Shown: piece after piece, positions 12,301-26,800 of the stretch
Layout of the letters: each line of letters opens with the position of its first letter
Numbering within the stretch: position 1 is the first letter of the stretch
Source: Margaritifera margaritifera
Lineage: Eukaryota > Mollusca > Bivalvia > Unionida > Margaritiferidae
Length of the DNA: 64,000 nucleotides
Assembly (NCBI GenBank): GCA_029931535.1
Contig: JAQPZY010001684.1
Location: 3,225,001-3,289,000 of the forward strand
Direction: 5' to 3'
Program-made: the position numbers and the translations under genes
The notes under the pieces: model-generated
Database searches by the model: none
What the model was told of the DNA's origin: nothing
What the model saw: only the letters and a program-made list of their open reading frames with translations

Positions 12301-15300
12301 AGTAACCATAATGTCAAAAGTCAGAATAGTCACATTGCTCACAACACCGCCATTTTCATGTAGTAAGATATGTTGATAAGGAACATGGTATAGAAAAAAT
12401 CTTCCTGTATCAATCAACATATTCAAATTAAATGAAATTTGCCACATATCAGAACAATTGTCACTGTTGAACAAATTGCTTCCAAGAGAATTTGTTCACA
12501 GTCTTGCATTTAATTGAACAAGTTACTTATCGAGAGTTACTGCCCATCTTTACCTATAGTCCATCTTCAGCACTAAAGAAATATTTTTGGTCATACTGAG
12601 TATGAAGATAAAGAGTGAAAATAACACCTACATTCATTTGAGAATTTCTCAATCCCAAAAGAAAATTTACTCAAGCCCCCCAAAAATCTGATTTAATTGA
12701 TTTAGATGCCTGAGTTTGCCTTATTTTCAATAATGCAGATTTGTGGTGGGGGTGGGGGTGTCAATTAATACCAAAATATACCAACAAAAGATGGATTTTA
12801 TAGCTTTATCAACATCAACAAAATATTTAAATTCTATCTAAATACATTCAATAAATATGTGAATAAGAAATTTGGTATTTTGTTCCAACTCTACTTTGTA
12901 TGATGTCATCTTTGCTTTGTATGATGTCACTGGAACATATGACATGTTTTTTTTCTTCTTTTTTCATAACATAGTAGTCATACAAGGGTTCTGGAATGCA
13001 CAATAGTAACACATATATTGTGCACCTCTATGGTTGGATAAGTGGTATATCCTCCAAGGTACTGTTTACTCCTGTTTATCCAATGAAACCAGCTGCACTA
13101 AAACTTGGCTGATAAATCCAGCTGTTGGATGATCAAATGGAACCTTTTTAATCTCTTTAAGAATGATTGCTTATGAAATGTTGGGAGTGGTTAACTTTTA
13201 TTTTAACAATTTATATTTTTACAAAGCTTAAGATCAAAGCACTTTAAAATCATTTTAAAAAAAGTTTATGGGTTGGTTTGCATTTTCTTGTGCTATCTTA
13301 GTTTAATATCTATCCCCAAGTTAGGGTCATTACATAGAAAATTATGGGAAAAGTATCCTGTCACAAATTGTCCATAAAATAATAGTGGAATGAGTATTTC
13401 AAATTTCAAAATTCATCAAATTTGCAGGTCGAAGATTATACAATTCTCTTGTAAAATACATATAGAAAATGGTATGTTGGTGAGTGAATGTTTTCAGTAT
13501 GATACAATTACTGAAATATCATTGGCTTTTTGCAACTAAAAGCCTGCAGAGCTTATTTAAGGCATGGTTATAAATTGCTAAAGATTTCCCAAAGTCTCAT
13601 AAACTTTTTGTTGACTTTATCATTTTCTTTCACAGGACTGTTATTGCAATTAGTAAAATTGTATAAGCATTTTTCTTTTTATCACATAGTAAGAGGCAGA
13701 AGTTGCAAACAGGTCAATTTATATCTAATCTCTCACAGAGTTCATAGTGCTATGATACATGTAGGTAAAAAGTGAGGTCATATTGATGATATCATTATGT
13801 AATGATCATGTCATTTCACAATGCACAGTAAATCTTGATGTTACAAAAACAGACTACCTTAACAGAGCTCAGTTTCTGACATATCTGCCATGTTTCTAAT
13901 CACTGATCTGGCTTCATAAGTGAGAGGATAACCAGAACACTTCTAGAACGTTGCATTAGGTAATTGTATCCACAAGGCATAACATTGCAACTCACCCAGT
14001 GTCATATTGTTTGGAGAATTATGTCTAATAAATGAATTGATAATGTGTGTATTTGAAGCATTTTACATCCAAATAAAGATGTCAGAGTCAGAACATGAAA
14101 TTGTCAGTCTAACATGTACTTTTTGAATATAAAAAGAATTGTTTCATGAAATTTTGTCATAAAAATGAGATAGTATGAGGTCAGATCAAGTCAAGTAGAC
14201 TGTAATAGGTATTCTCATGGTTCTATAGTCAACTCCATCTCAAAGGCAACACATTGCCACCATCTGAGCTGTCAGCAGTGCATGTATAAGTTGAAAGAAC
14301 TTACTGTTAACAACATTCAAAAACTAGATCTCTGTGTTTTTCCCCTAAAAAAACATAAGATCTCTTGCATGTCAATTAGACAAAAATTGCTATCAAAAAT
14401 ACAGTCAATACTGCTGGAAGCTGCAATCATCAGATACATGCACTCATCTCCATTATGTTGTACATCATTAATAATAAACTTGACTTCATTCTGTGAAGGA
14501 ACGGAAGATGTAATCAGCATATTTATGTACCTACCTCCATTATGTTGCACATTGTTAATAGTAAACTGGACTTCATTCTGTGAAGGAATATCTTTCCACG
14601 TGGCAAGGAATACACGTTTATCCATTTCCCCATCCTCTACAAACAGGACGTGCAAGGGGACAGCACAGCTTAAGTAAAATACATCAATATTGTTCTTCAC
14701 AGCCACCTGAAAAATACAAAAGCAAACTTGTGTCTCAACAAGAGATGTTGTGGGATATATTTCTCTTAAACATGGTATCTTGCAGTGCCATGTCAAAGTT
14801 CTAATTATTGGAAAGAAACTGTGGTGGCTCAGTGGTTTGCATGCAGGACTTGAAACCTGAAGGATGCAGGTTTGTATCTTCAGCTGCCATGGTGTTTCTG
14901 AGCAAGATACTTTACTCCAAGTGCCTCCGCACAATATAACCATTCGTTTTCATCCATGTGTTTAAGTGCTGTTAAACACCACTCAATGAAGAAGAGAACT
15001 TGCCCACAACTCTTGTCTGTTGCTAGATGGCACCGGAGGATTTCTAGATTGGCTTATATTTCAGACTGCTTTGCTTATGAGTGAAATTTCTGAATCGGGG
15101 AACCTAAAGAACTCTAATACACAAACATGCCAATAATACTATAATATCTGAACCTTGTTTGAGGGGTTCTATGCATTGTCATATATACTTGTGTACAAGT
15201 CATATCCAACTGCAAACTGCATGGACCCTGATCTGAAGGTGCATATTTCCCTGGCAGAGCTGGGTCTATGCTGTTTCTTAGGAGTAATCAGTAAAACAAC

Positions 15301-18300
15301 ATAGACCCTCATCTGCTGGTGCTTGATGTGATGGCAGATCAGGGTCAATGTTGTTTTGCAGTTGGACCTGACTTATAAGCGAGCTGGTGCTTTACAATCT
15401 TCAGCATCCAGTTCTAATAATTTTATTATACTGAATACATAACGAAAAGAGAAAATAACAAATCCCCAAAAGAATAAGGACATGCCATAATAAAGAGCAC
15501 CATGATTCAATTGAGGTCCAGCATTCATGATGACACAACGATTAACATACCTTATGACATTATTGCAAACATGACCATTCATTGAAGCCTGACCAGTAAG
15601 TTTTGGACTAGTTTCAAAATGATAACAATCACTTATCAAGTACTTCAATACAAACGGGTTCCAATTTCAATTTTATTTTTATGTGCAACTTTATAATGAC
15701 TAAATTTACCATCAATACTGCATGGTATAATGACAAAAAGCAGAATTAAAAACCAGAACAGTGACTGCAACAATGAAATCACTGTGACCCACTGCTGTGA
15801 CTTCACAGATCTTACATTACAACATTTTCTTCCACACTGACTAAAGGAATCAAATGTTTCATTAACTATTTCAAAGCAACATAGCTTAGAAACAGTGACG
15901 TAGTATATGAGCTAAACAGCTAATACATCATGTAGTACCTGCCTTTTCCACCATATATATGTACATATAAATGCAATCTGCAGGATTAATTTGAGGGCCA
16001 GTTTCACTGAATTAAATGCTGATTGCACAGCCATAGTGTTTACCCACTCTCCTGCCAGCTTGTACCCCCCTACCGATTTTAAAAATGAAAAGCCTCAATG
16101 ATATAAAAAAATGCACAAAACTTAGTACACCTCTCCTTCGATAACTTGTGCACAACAAGGTCCAAAAACACAGACTGCAGTTTAAGCAAGGGCATGAGTT
16201 ACTGGGAACCTCTGAAACTTTAAGAAGGAGATGCCTTGTCTGCTGGACAACAAGAAGAAGAAGACAAGGAGGGGGGCTGTTAAATGGTTTAATACTCGCA
16301 TTGGGAATAACTGTCAATAAAATGCTTTTTCTAATGAACTTGTTTGCTTCTCTGTATAAATTACCTTCATTTTCAAGATAACCAACCTTGAAAGATAGTT
16401 AAAAATATCAATCCAAGAGGTTTTGAGACAGATCACATACACCACCAAAAACATTGTCGCAGATGCTGCCAGGATTTAATATAAAGGGGGGAGCTCCCCT
16501 TGTCACCAAAATAAGGGGGAAGTAGAAAGAAAAAAAAAAGGGGGGGGGGGGAAAATAACCATAGTTCAATATTTACCTAACACTAAATATTTCCATCTCT
16601 TTCTTCCTGCTCCACTCTGTTAGAGCTCTACTAAAATCAAAATCCTCAAAAGATGTCTCCTTTAGTTGTACAAGCATTAATCTTTTGATTGTTTCTGAGC
16701 TTAATCTGTTCCATATCTGTGTATGAATATTGTTCTGTGCTGAGAACCCCATATCACAGTCTATTCTCTGAAGAGGCATATGCATTGCTAGCTTAGCCAG
16801 CTTGAACAAGTTGGAAAACTGTTCTTTATGGTTGTTATGTACAATTCTCCACATCTCATAGGTATTGTCTCTTTGATATCTTGGCTCCAAAGTAAGATTT
16901 TTTACTAACATGAGTTCTGCCAAAGACAAGTTTCACTTTCTTGAATCGGTGCTTTGCTGAATGCCAGATTTCTAATATGTTCCATAATGCTGTATTAGGG
17001 TTTTAAGTCTATCAAGGCCATAGTCTGATTGTTCAGACAGAGGTATTTGTATTAGGGTTTTAAGTTTATCAATGCCATAGTCTGATTGTTCAGACAGAGG
17101 TATTTGTATTAGGGTTTTAAGTCTATCAATGCCATAGTATGATTGTTCAGACAGAGGTATTTTGTATTAGGGTTTTAAGTCTATCAATGCCATAGTCTGA
17201 TTGTTCAGACAGAGGTATTTGTATTAGGGTTTTAAGTCTATCAATGACATAGTCTGATTGTTCAGACAGAGGTATTTGTATTAGGGTTTTAAGTTTATCA
17301 ATGCCATAGTCTGATTGTTCAGACTGAGGTATTTGTATTAGGGTTTTAAATTATCAATGCCATAGTCTGATTGTTCAGACTGAGGTATTTGTATTAGGGT
17401 TTTAAGTTTATCAATGCCCTAGTCCAATTGTTCAAACAGAGGTATTTTGTATTAGGGTTTTAAGTTTATCAATGCCATAGTCCAATTGTTCAGACAGAGG
17501 TATTTGTATTAGGGTTTTAAGTCTATCAATGCCATAGTCCAATTGTTCAGACAGAGGTATTTGTATTAGGGTTTTAAGTCTATCAATGCCATAGTCTGAT
17601 TGTTCAGACAGAGGTATTTGTATTAGGGTTTTAAGTCTATCAATGCCATAGTCTGATTGTTCAGACAGAGGTATTTTTGTATTAGGGTTTTAAGTCTATC
17701 AATGCCATAGTCTGATTGTTCAGACAGAGGTATTTTGTATTAGGGTTTTAAGTCTATCAATGCCATAGTCTGATTGTTCAGACAGAGGTATTTGTATTAG
17801 GGTTTTAAGTCTATCAATTCCATAGTCTGATTGTTCAGACAGAGGTATTTTGATCAAATAAATATCCTTACTTTTTAATTTCTTTTCAGATTCTTATTTA
17901 TTTAATTTATTTTAACCCTTAGAGTGCTATGTAGTTTTTGCAGCGCAAGATCCCTCAAGGCAGAATTGTTTGGGAAAAGAAATGAAAATTGCACTCTACT
18001 TTTAAATTTGCCTGTATTTTAAATAGGCTTGGAATTCTGCCTTTTCTACATTTAATTTCAAAATACCACTGATTAGGGGGTTGACCGGCATGCCGTCTGT
18101 ATTATGTCTATCCAGCATGTACATTGGACTCGTATTGAACATCATTTTCGGGTTCAAAATCACTCACTGGTATTTTCATTAACACTTTCCAAGCTCCAAG
18201 AATCTGATATACTTCAAAACTTTAAAAGTCATTATCATCGTTGCTATCATCAGCCAGTATCTGCTGAACGAAATTGTCATCTGAAGATAAACCAAGTTGG

Positions 18301-20760
18301 GAGTCAGCCATTTTGGGTTTTCTAGGTAGCCTGTATTTTAAACAAGCATTTGTAAAACTTTCTTGAAGAATGCAAGGTTAAAACTATGACAGAATGCTTG
18401 TTCCAGGACCAAATGTGCCAATCAAATTTAGTTTAGGAACCATTCATGTCAAGCCCAAGTATTATGATGTGTAAACAGTTGCCTACCCATAAAAAGACAT
18501 AGGTCGCGACAAACGTTATGAGACCTCTACCGGTGGAGCAACTTATGTCGCAATAAGCACTTTAAGGGTTAACAGTTAAATAAAAATTTTATACTATGCA
18601 GAGTACACTTTAATATGCACGACTTTAAACTAATTTGCGTGAGTTCTCGCACATCACTGCTCTCCAAGTGCGCGATTTCATAAAAATTTTGCGTGATTCA
18701 CCCACTCTCATGGCCTGGCAGCATCTGTGCATTGTGCATTACATCACTGCTTTTGCATGTGAATGTGGATATATTTGAGTGTTATTGTTGATTCACAACA
18801 AAACAAGATTTCCTTTTTTTCAAAAACTAGGGACTTTTAAAGCGTGAAACAAGAAGTCAACTCAATTTTTTTAAATTTGTGTTCTAGTAATAAAACACTG
18901 ATGCCACGATTTCATTGCAAGTAATAGTGAAATTTCTGCTCATCCATGAGCAAACCTCTTAGTGAAAATACGGGAATTTTAAGTTCTCCATAATGATCCA
19001 TATCTGTGAAAAAAAAGCTTTTTATGCACCGAGTACTCCTTTCACTTTGCTTCTCTTGTTATTGTTGATCACATTTGCGAATTAGAAGGATAAACCACTG
19101 ATAAATGTTAGATACTTGAATTATGTTTCCTACATGATAATATTCGTAACAGTGTTCAACTAGTCAAATGAAATGAGTTGACCTGACACACTATCGTGAC
19201 TGCTAGCTCTTACGCTGGTAGGATTTGCATGCCTTTTAACTTTTTTTATTATTATTCCACTCCCATTGTTTGATTTGATACAAAAGACGTAATTAACGTG
19301 ATAATACAAAGTATGTCTACTTTTAATTGATTGTAACAATACAACAAACTTCCACAAATCGGAGATCAAAACACAGTCAGCACTTAATTAGGTTCTCAGA
19401 AACGCTCTCGGATATAGCTTTGACAGTAGAATGACACTTTACACTTTTGCATACAAGATGGCATATAGCATTTATGATGATTACACTAAAACCGAATTAA
19501 AAGACAGAACTAAAACACAAATGTCACTTGACAAAACTTATTTAATTGGCATTTAATTTCTTAAAGTGCTGCCACTAGAAGGCATTAGTGACAATTTCAT
19601 GGATCGAAATATCGTTGAATATTGTTATTTACAGTGTACTGAGAATTTTCTTTTATAAAGAAAACATAACAAAATATATGATTTCTTATTAAAAGTTGTG
19701 AATTTCAAGATGTTGAATCAGATTTCCAGGTACTAACCGGTTTTCAACGATAAAATGAGCAATATATCAAAGTTTCATTTACTATTTTTGATCGTGATAT
19801 TCTTCACATTGAACAAATAGGGGCCAATTGTTTTGCATTTTATAGGGTACAAAATGGGATCCACACCTGACCCCGCATTATAAGCGGGTTCATGAGTGAT
19901 CCGGGCACAAGTTATCGAGGGAGAGGTGCAATTTCATTCATTAATTAATAATTTCTAACCCGATTGTCACCATGGGGTTTCTAACACTGTCATGTTCTTT
20001 GAGTTTCAAACCAAATGGGAGTTTCTTTACTAAGACCACGTCCATATTTGCATGGGTGAGTCTATTTTTTTCAGACAACTGGAGTGATGTAGTTGAACGT
20101 ATTCGATAAGCTCTGAATAATTCTGTAACTTTCTGTAACTTTGGAAGTTACATCTCTGGTACATAACAGTTAAACCACTTGCCATTTTTGTTTTGTTTAA
20201 TTTTTTTTAGAAATATTAAAACTAGACATTGGAAATATTGGATGCCACAGACACAGGTTTTACCTTCTATGTATGTGTAGTCCTAGAACTCTCATCCTTT
20301 CACTGAAAATGGACTTTTCAAGGAACCAGAAAAGGACAGTGAGCAGGCTCACTGTTTACACTGGAAACTCCTACTTTGTTTGAAACGCAAACAAGATGAC
20401 AGTGTTAGGAACCCCCTGGTGACAATCAGGTTAGAAATTATAAATGAATGAATGAAACGATTTTTTTAAAATGAAATTTTTATATATTTGATGCTCTTTG
20501 TTTTTAAAATTGCAAGGGGGGTACAAACTGCTGGGGAATCAGGTAAATACAATAGCAAACAAGGCAATTACTTGTTTAAAAAAAAAGAAGTAGGCTGTGT
20601 TGGCATATGGGTCAAATAAGATCAAATAAGGTTGTGTCTGACACCATATCAAGTTCCGATCTTACATATCTCCCAAATCTTGCAAATTAGGCTGAGAGGG
20701 TTTCTACTTAGTTACTTGTCCTATCATGAATGTAATTTCAACTTCAGTTGTTTATTTGAT

Positions 20761-20812
<52 letters not shown>

Positions 20813-23800
20813 CCATCTTTTATTTTAGAAATTTAAACTAAGAAAGGGTGGCATGACATAATGTAAAGGAAAGAGCCAGGATGTAGCATGCCATATTTAC
20901 CTGTAATGATGTCAGGGGTTCCATCTTTTGTACTGGGCCGCTAGTATTCAGTGGTAGTGATGTGCTTCCACTTTGGTTTGGAGGCATTGGTGTTCTTATG
21001 TTTAGTGGTTGTGCTGGCATCAAACCAAAGCTGAAAGTAAGTGATTACAAACACTTTTTTATCCCATTGTTTTTTTACATTTATCTTCTCTATCATAAAA
21101 TCAGTGACAGGGAAAAAGTTAATATCTATTGATCTGTTGTGACAAAAATGAGTACCAACTAGAAACCAAATTTTGGAGTAAAATGTTTTTTTGGCAATAC
21201 TTATCTGATCATGATATATTAGGAGAACATCAACTATCTCACAAATCCAGCCCTTCTTTGTGAAAAAAAGACTTTAACCATGTCTTTTGGCTTGTTTAAG
21301 CAATGAAAGTGCTAAAACATCATCTGCTTGCTGAAAAGAAGTCAGATGAGAGTAATTTCCGTCTTGGTTATAGAAATTGGTGCCAAATCTTGTTATTAGT
21401 GACTACTGAAGCAGAAGTACATACTCTTAAGGGATGTAACTTGGTGGAGGACTTGGGATAAAATGCCTGTATTGTGACCAGGCAAGTATTATCAAAGAAA
21501 TATATTTTACTGCAAAAATTGGATTCTTTTTCAAATACACTATCAAATCATAATATGATGGGATAACTGATAAAATGTGGAAGGAGTTACATCCCTTTAT
21601 CTCAGAACTGGCTCTGGCTTGGATCTCCTAAATGATGTGCAACAGCTTCTGGTATCTAGTGTGGTACATGCTAGGTTTAGCAGAATCGATCAATGGATGC
21701 AGACATGAGAATTTGTTTTCGCTCCTGCAAATCAGAAATAGTGATCTACATCATTACGAAGCTTCCAAATAACCTGGGAAGGTAGCCTATTGTTCTGCTG
21801 ATACTGGTCCCACCGGGTCAAATTGAGCTCTGTGGGTTGTAAGGTCTCAGAAATAGAAGCTGGAGAATGTTGTATCAGACCTCTATCCCATGGACTGAAT
21901 GATGTCAGTCAGGGAACAGTTTCACTTGAATGCTATGCCTGTGGTGACTGCTCTAACCTAATGAGATAATTCACATAAGAAATTCAGCTGATCTTGTGTA
22001 TGTTCCTTGTAAGCAGAACATATATCCCAAAGAATCCAGGACAAAAGAGATCCCTCACTTCTGATAGGCTCAGGGTGTTTCAGGTACAAATTCAATGCCC
22101 TAACAGGGTCCCAAGACACCTTTGGGAAGAAGTGTCCAAAGAAAACAGTGGTTTCAAGATGAAAGATTCATTTCTCATGAGTGGGAGCCTATTCTTAGCA
22201 ATGAAACTTCACCATGGCGGTGGAACTGCAGATGGTTCAGGTCAACCGATATGGCATGAATTTCACTGATTCTGCCTGCTAGTGTGACTTGGAAGTATGT
22301 CTTGTATGAAAGAAGAGCGAGAATCTAAACAGAGCATTGTTCGAAGATGTTATAACCCACTGTAGGTTCCAGTTTTGACAAAGGGCCAAGGACTTTGATT
22401 GAGACAAATCAAAACATGGCTCAAAATTCAGAGAGGTCTTTTGTCTGACTTATGTCATCCCTTCCATGTCGTAGAATGGTAGCTCTTGATTATGATTGCA
22501 GCTAGCTTCTTCTCCTTAAAAAGGCATAGAATGAAGTTAGCTATTCGTTGTCTGCAGGCTTTTAAGTGATAGATGCTTGTCTGCTTGCACCAATGGGAGA
22601 AAACTCTCTCCATTTCCTCTTACAGGCTTTCAAAGTCATGAATCTTCTTGCCTAAGTAATTCTGTCCTCCACCCGTTCACTGAAATGTTTCTTTCTGAAG
22701 ACTTGTTTGATAAGAGTCAGGCATGCAGGCTCAGCATTTCTGGTTTGGGATGGAAAACCTGCATGTGCAGTTGTTTCAGCAGATGAGCTGAAGACAGGAT
22801 TTATGAGAGAATCTCTGCTGCTTGCTGCTAGGTTGAGGAGGTCATTGATCCACTATTTTTCCCACTTTAAGGAAACAATCAGGATAAGTCTGCATTCAGA
22901 TTCCCTCAATTTCTGAATGATCCTGTGAATCAAACAAGTTGGGGGAGAGTGCATGCATTCAGATCATTCCAGTTCAGTGAAGGAGTGTCGACTGCCCAGG
23001 CTTTTGTGTCTGGGATTGACAAGATGAAGGTAGGGAACTTTGTATTCCACATTGTCACCAAGAGGTCCACAAGGTGTCATCTCCAATGGGCACAGATTCA
23101 ACTGAAGCCAGAGGGGAGAATAGACCATTCTTTGTGAATCCAATGATGGAAGACACCAATGAGATGATCTCCAAGGCACTTCTTGAGGGAGAAAAACTTG
23201 ATTCAGAGAGATTTTGAACTATATTTCCAGCTTAATGAAGTGCTGGGACAGAATGAGATTTACCTTTTGAGGAGTAATACTAGGCACAGCAAGAGAGAAA
23301 CAAAGGATTTCAATTCCTGGTACAGAAGGTTGCTCACCATGTGCTTTTAGAGAATATTTTCATGTTAGTTTGATGTCTCAAATGTGGAGGTAGTTCTGTA
23401 ACAAGACTCTGTCCATGATTCTTATTAAGACCCAAGTACTGAGATTCAAACTGAAAGGGAGTGCCTTGAACAGGTATCAAGTGTCCCTGAAAGCAAACAT
23501 CACAAATGTCTGGAAATATCTGTGAATGGGAACATGAAGGTATGCATCTTGGGGGTCTAGGCTGCCTATAAAATCTCCCTCTTAAATGGCAAAGAGGTCC
23601 AATCTCGTGGTCTCCATTCTGCCCAACTGTGTAGTTGAGAGCTTAGGTTGCTGACATGTCAGAGTCTGCCACTGACTTTTGCAGTCATTTGGTTTGCACA
23701 GGGTTTGTCTCTTTGGTGGCCTGTTGCCTGACCTTCTCTATAAGGTCATGGAATAGAAGACTGAAAGACAAAAGGTTGAGATCTCCGGGCTGCCTTGTGA

Positions 23801-26800
23801 TCTTTGAGCAGTACTGACATGGATAGGAATGCATCTCTATTCGCGAACTGCAGATTTTAAAGAGAGCAGCCATGGATTGGAGAGCAAGTGTTGAGCTGCC
23901 CTATCATGAAGTTGCCTTTTGCAGCAGTGCAAGATGTCAGGACTTGACCAGATTGTGGTAACTGTTAGAATGAAGGCTGGTCTTTTGTGGTTAAAAGGTC
24001 AATGAATGTGTGAATTTTATAACTGACCAGTGACAAAGCAGGAGGGGGAGGTCAGAACTCTAAGGGCAGAAGCAGCATTATTTCTTCCATAGATGTGTGG
24101 ACATCGTTGAATCAAGTAAAAGATTGGGGGCTTGCAAAGTTACGTGTTGGAAATCAGAGGTGTGGGAAGACAAAGAAGCCTCCTGCAATAGCAGTGATGA
24201 CTGCGATGTAGAAGCAGGTAGTCTGGAACAATGAACAAGACTGAGAGTCCATCCATGTTGGAAAATGGTGATCTCTGCACATTCAAAAGTCAAAAGTCCA
24301 AGATGGGTGATGGTCATAGGTTGAGATGGTGCCAGAGCTGGAGTGGACAAGATATGGAGCTGGTTTGCATCTGGTGCTAAGTCCAATGTCGGTACTGGCC
24401 CAGTAGTCTGTTCAGTACTGGCAGGATAAAGTAGTAATGTTGTTGTAGTATGGTTCATCCACTGTTGCAAAGAATGCTGGGCCTTTTCTTATCAGAGACT
24501 TCTCAGCCTCAAGTGACTGATATTAAGAAGTTGACAACTGAGGCAGCATTGGCAGCAAAGCTGATGACATCTGCATCCTTTGACGAGTCCTTTCTGACCC
24601 TCTTGCTAACCTGGAACAGCTGTTTGGCAGAAACTGTTGCCCATCTGTCATCCAGCCAATGAGTACAGATTTCACATTATGGTATGAACGACACCCCATA
24701 CAAGTCATGCAGATGGGGTGATCATCTTCGGCCAGCACATTTAATTCTGCCCATTGGTACCTGTACTTAAAGAGAACAAAATAATGACATATACAGGCAA
24801 AATCACCCAAGTATTATACTGACAGAGAAAATTACAGAGATGATCTAATTACTGAAATTTTATTAAATCATTTACTGGAATGAAATGCAATAAAGGTTGA
24901 GTACTTGGATGTATCATAACTACTATTTACCAATGAAGTAGATGATTTAAGATGGTGTCAATTATCTTGTCATACGATGAAATAGATGAATGAAGTGCAA
25001 AATATTCATTTACAATGAGGTTGGAGTGAAATTCATTAAGAAAATAGCCGAGTGTACTCCAAAGGATGACTCAGACTGGTGAAAAGGCACAAAATGGAAG
25101 GTATTTGCAAGGCCTCTTAAGTGAGTGTGCTTCAGCAGGTATCTGACGAATAACTGGCAAAAGAAGGGATTTGCTGCCAATCCCGCTGTCCAAGGGGAGA
25201 CTACTCATCCAACTTTTATCTTGACAAGCAGCAGATATTTTACCACTTTTATTGCTAAAACAAGCCAAATGATGTCGTGAACATCTTTTCTAACTTGTTC
25301 AAATGTCAGATAAGCATCATATAGGCTGAAATTTAATTATCACAGGACCGTGTCATGCTGGCTCTATACTGGTACTCTGTACATAATGCTGGCACATCTC
25401 AGTGGTGATTGAAGGTTAGATGTACACTATCAAACATATCTCTATTCATCAGACTGCTTTTTGTTTTGACTAAATTTTTGCAAATATATATTACAATAGA
25501 TATAAAATACAAGAAATATTTATGCATTAGTGATTCTGTATTTTAAAAGTGGTAAATTAATCAGTCTTCACACATAATTTATATATAATTAGGAGAGAAT
25601 GAACCATCTTTCTCAATCAAGCCCTTTTCTTAAAAAAAAATATATAAATCTGAAAATGAACAAGTTCATTTATATATGAAAAAGGAATAATTTTTTAAAC
25701 CCATGTTTCTGTGTTCATTTTATTTCTTTTATTGGGGTCCTGGGTGGCCGAGTGGTCTAAGGCGCTTGCCTTTACAGATCACTGACATCTCACCTCTGTC
25801 CATGTGGGTTTGAGTCTTGGCTCAGCCAACATGGATATGTGAGAAAGCTTGCTAATAGCTTCCTGTGGGTCGGTGGTTCTTCCTGGGCTTTTCCCAGGTT
25901 CTTCCTAAATATACTGGCTGCCATGTTAGCCTATCATGTGTAGAAAAATGGCATCAAACCCCCAAAAGCAAACATTTCTTTTATTAGTTAGTGTGAGTAG
26001 GCCTATGACATGTTGAATAGCATTTCAAAAACCCAGTCAGCAGACTGATCAAGAACAGAATGGTGTTATGTGATATGGTTAAATTGAAATTGTCTGGTCA
26101 TAGTTCCTTCATTGTACATGATACACTTCACTGTTTAATGATCATAATCATTATGAATTACATAAAACAAAATTTGTGGAATAAAATTGTTCATTGATTA
26201 CCCATGTTTGTTATGTACCCCATCCCCCCCCCCCCCCAACAAAATACTATTGATACAAACATACCCTCTGCTTCTCTTGTATGATTGACAACTCGGCCAA
26301 GTTCAATATGACAGCACTAACATGGCAATTAATGGCAGTGCCAGTTATACAACACAGATGCAGTGTCATTTATGAAAAAATGGTGAACCTTTTGTATTAG
26401 AAAAATTGGCAATTAAGGGCCGATTTCTCCCAAAAGCAGAGGACCAATGTTGTTCACATTTTACAGATGTTATAAATAGAATGAACTCTATCGATTGAGT
26501 ACATATTATATTTAGCTCATATTTTTAACTTGGTTCTGTGCAGTTTCAAGCAATTAATGTTCTACTGTACTGGTTATTCAGTGTTTGCACTTCAAGTGTA
26601 AAATTTCTATTCTTAAGCAAATAATGTTACATTACATGACAGTGAAGGAAAGATATATTGTCAAAATCAGTCCATTTGTTTCAAATGTTTTTGAACTACC
26701 ATAGTGATGCCCATATCAGGTGTGAGGGTCAAATGACCTTTGTAAGCAAAACAAGGTGATGCAGCCTATCACATTAAATGAATGTCCTGATGTGGTTGAG

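Noticed and set aside
14317..14943. 208-codon minus-strand frame over the ear exon
   Set aside because: Only 14,535-14,706 is exon; the extension is intron that stays open because of the 87-bp in-frame duplication and the SINE upstream.
16985..17852. Regular repeats that could suggest a CRISPR array
   Set aside because: Units are contiguous with no unique spacers, and the DNA is plainly eukaryotic (spliced beta-adaptin gene).
20632..20841. 69-codon frame with a run of Asn
   Set aside because: Caused by the AAT microsatellite.
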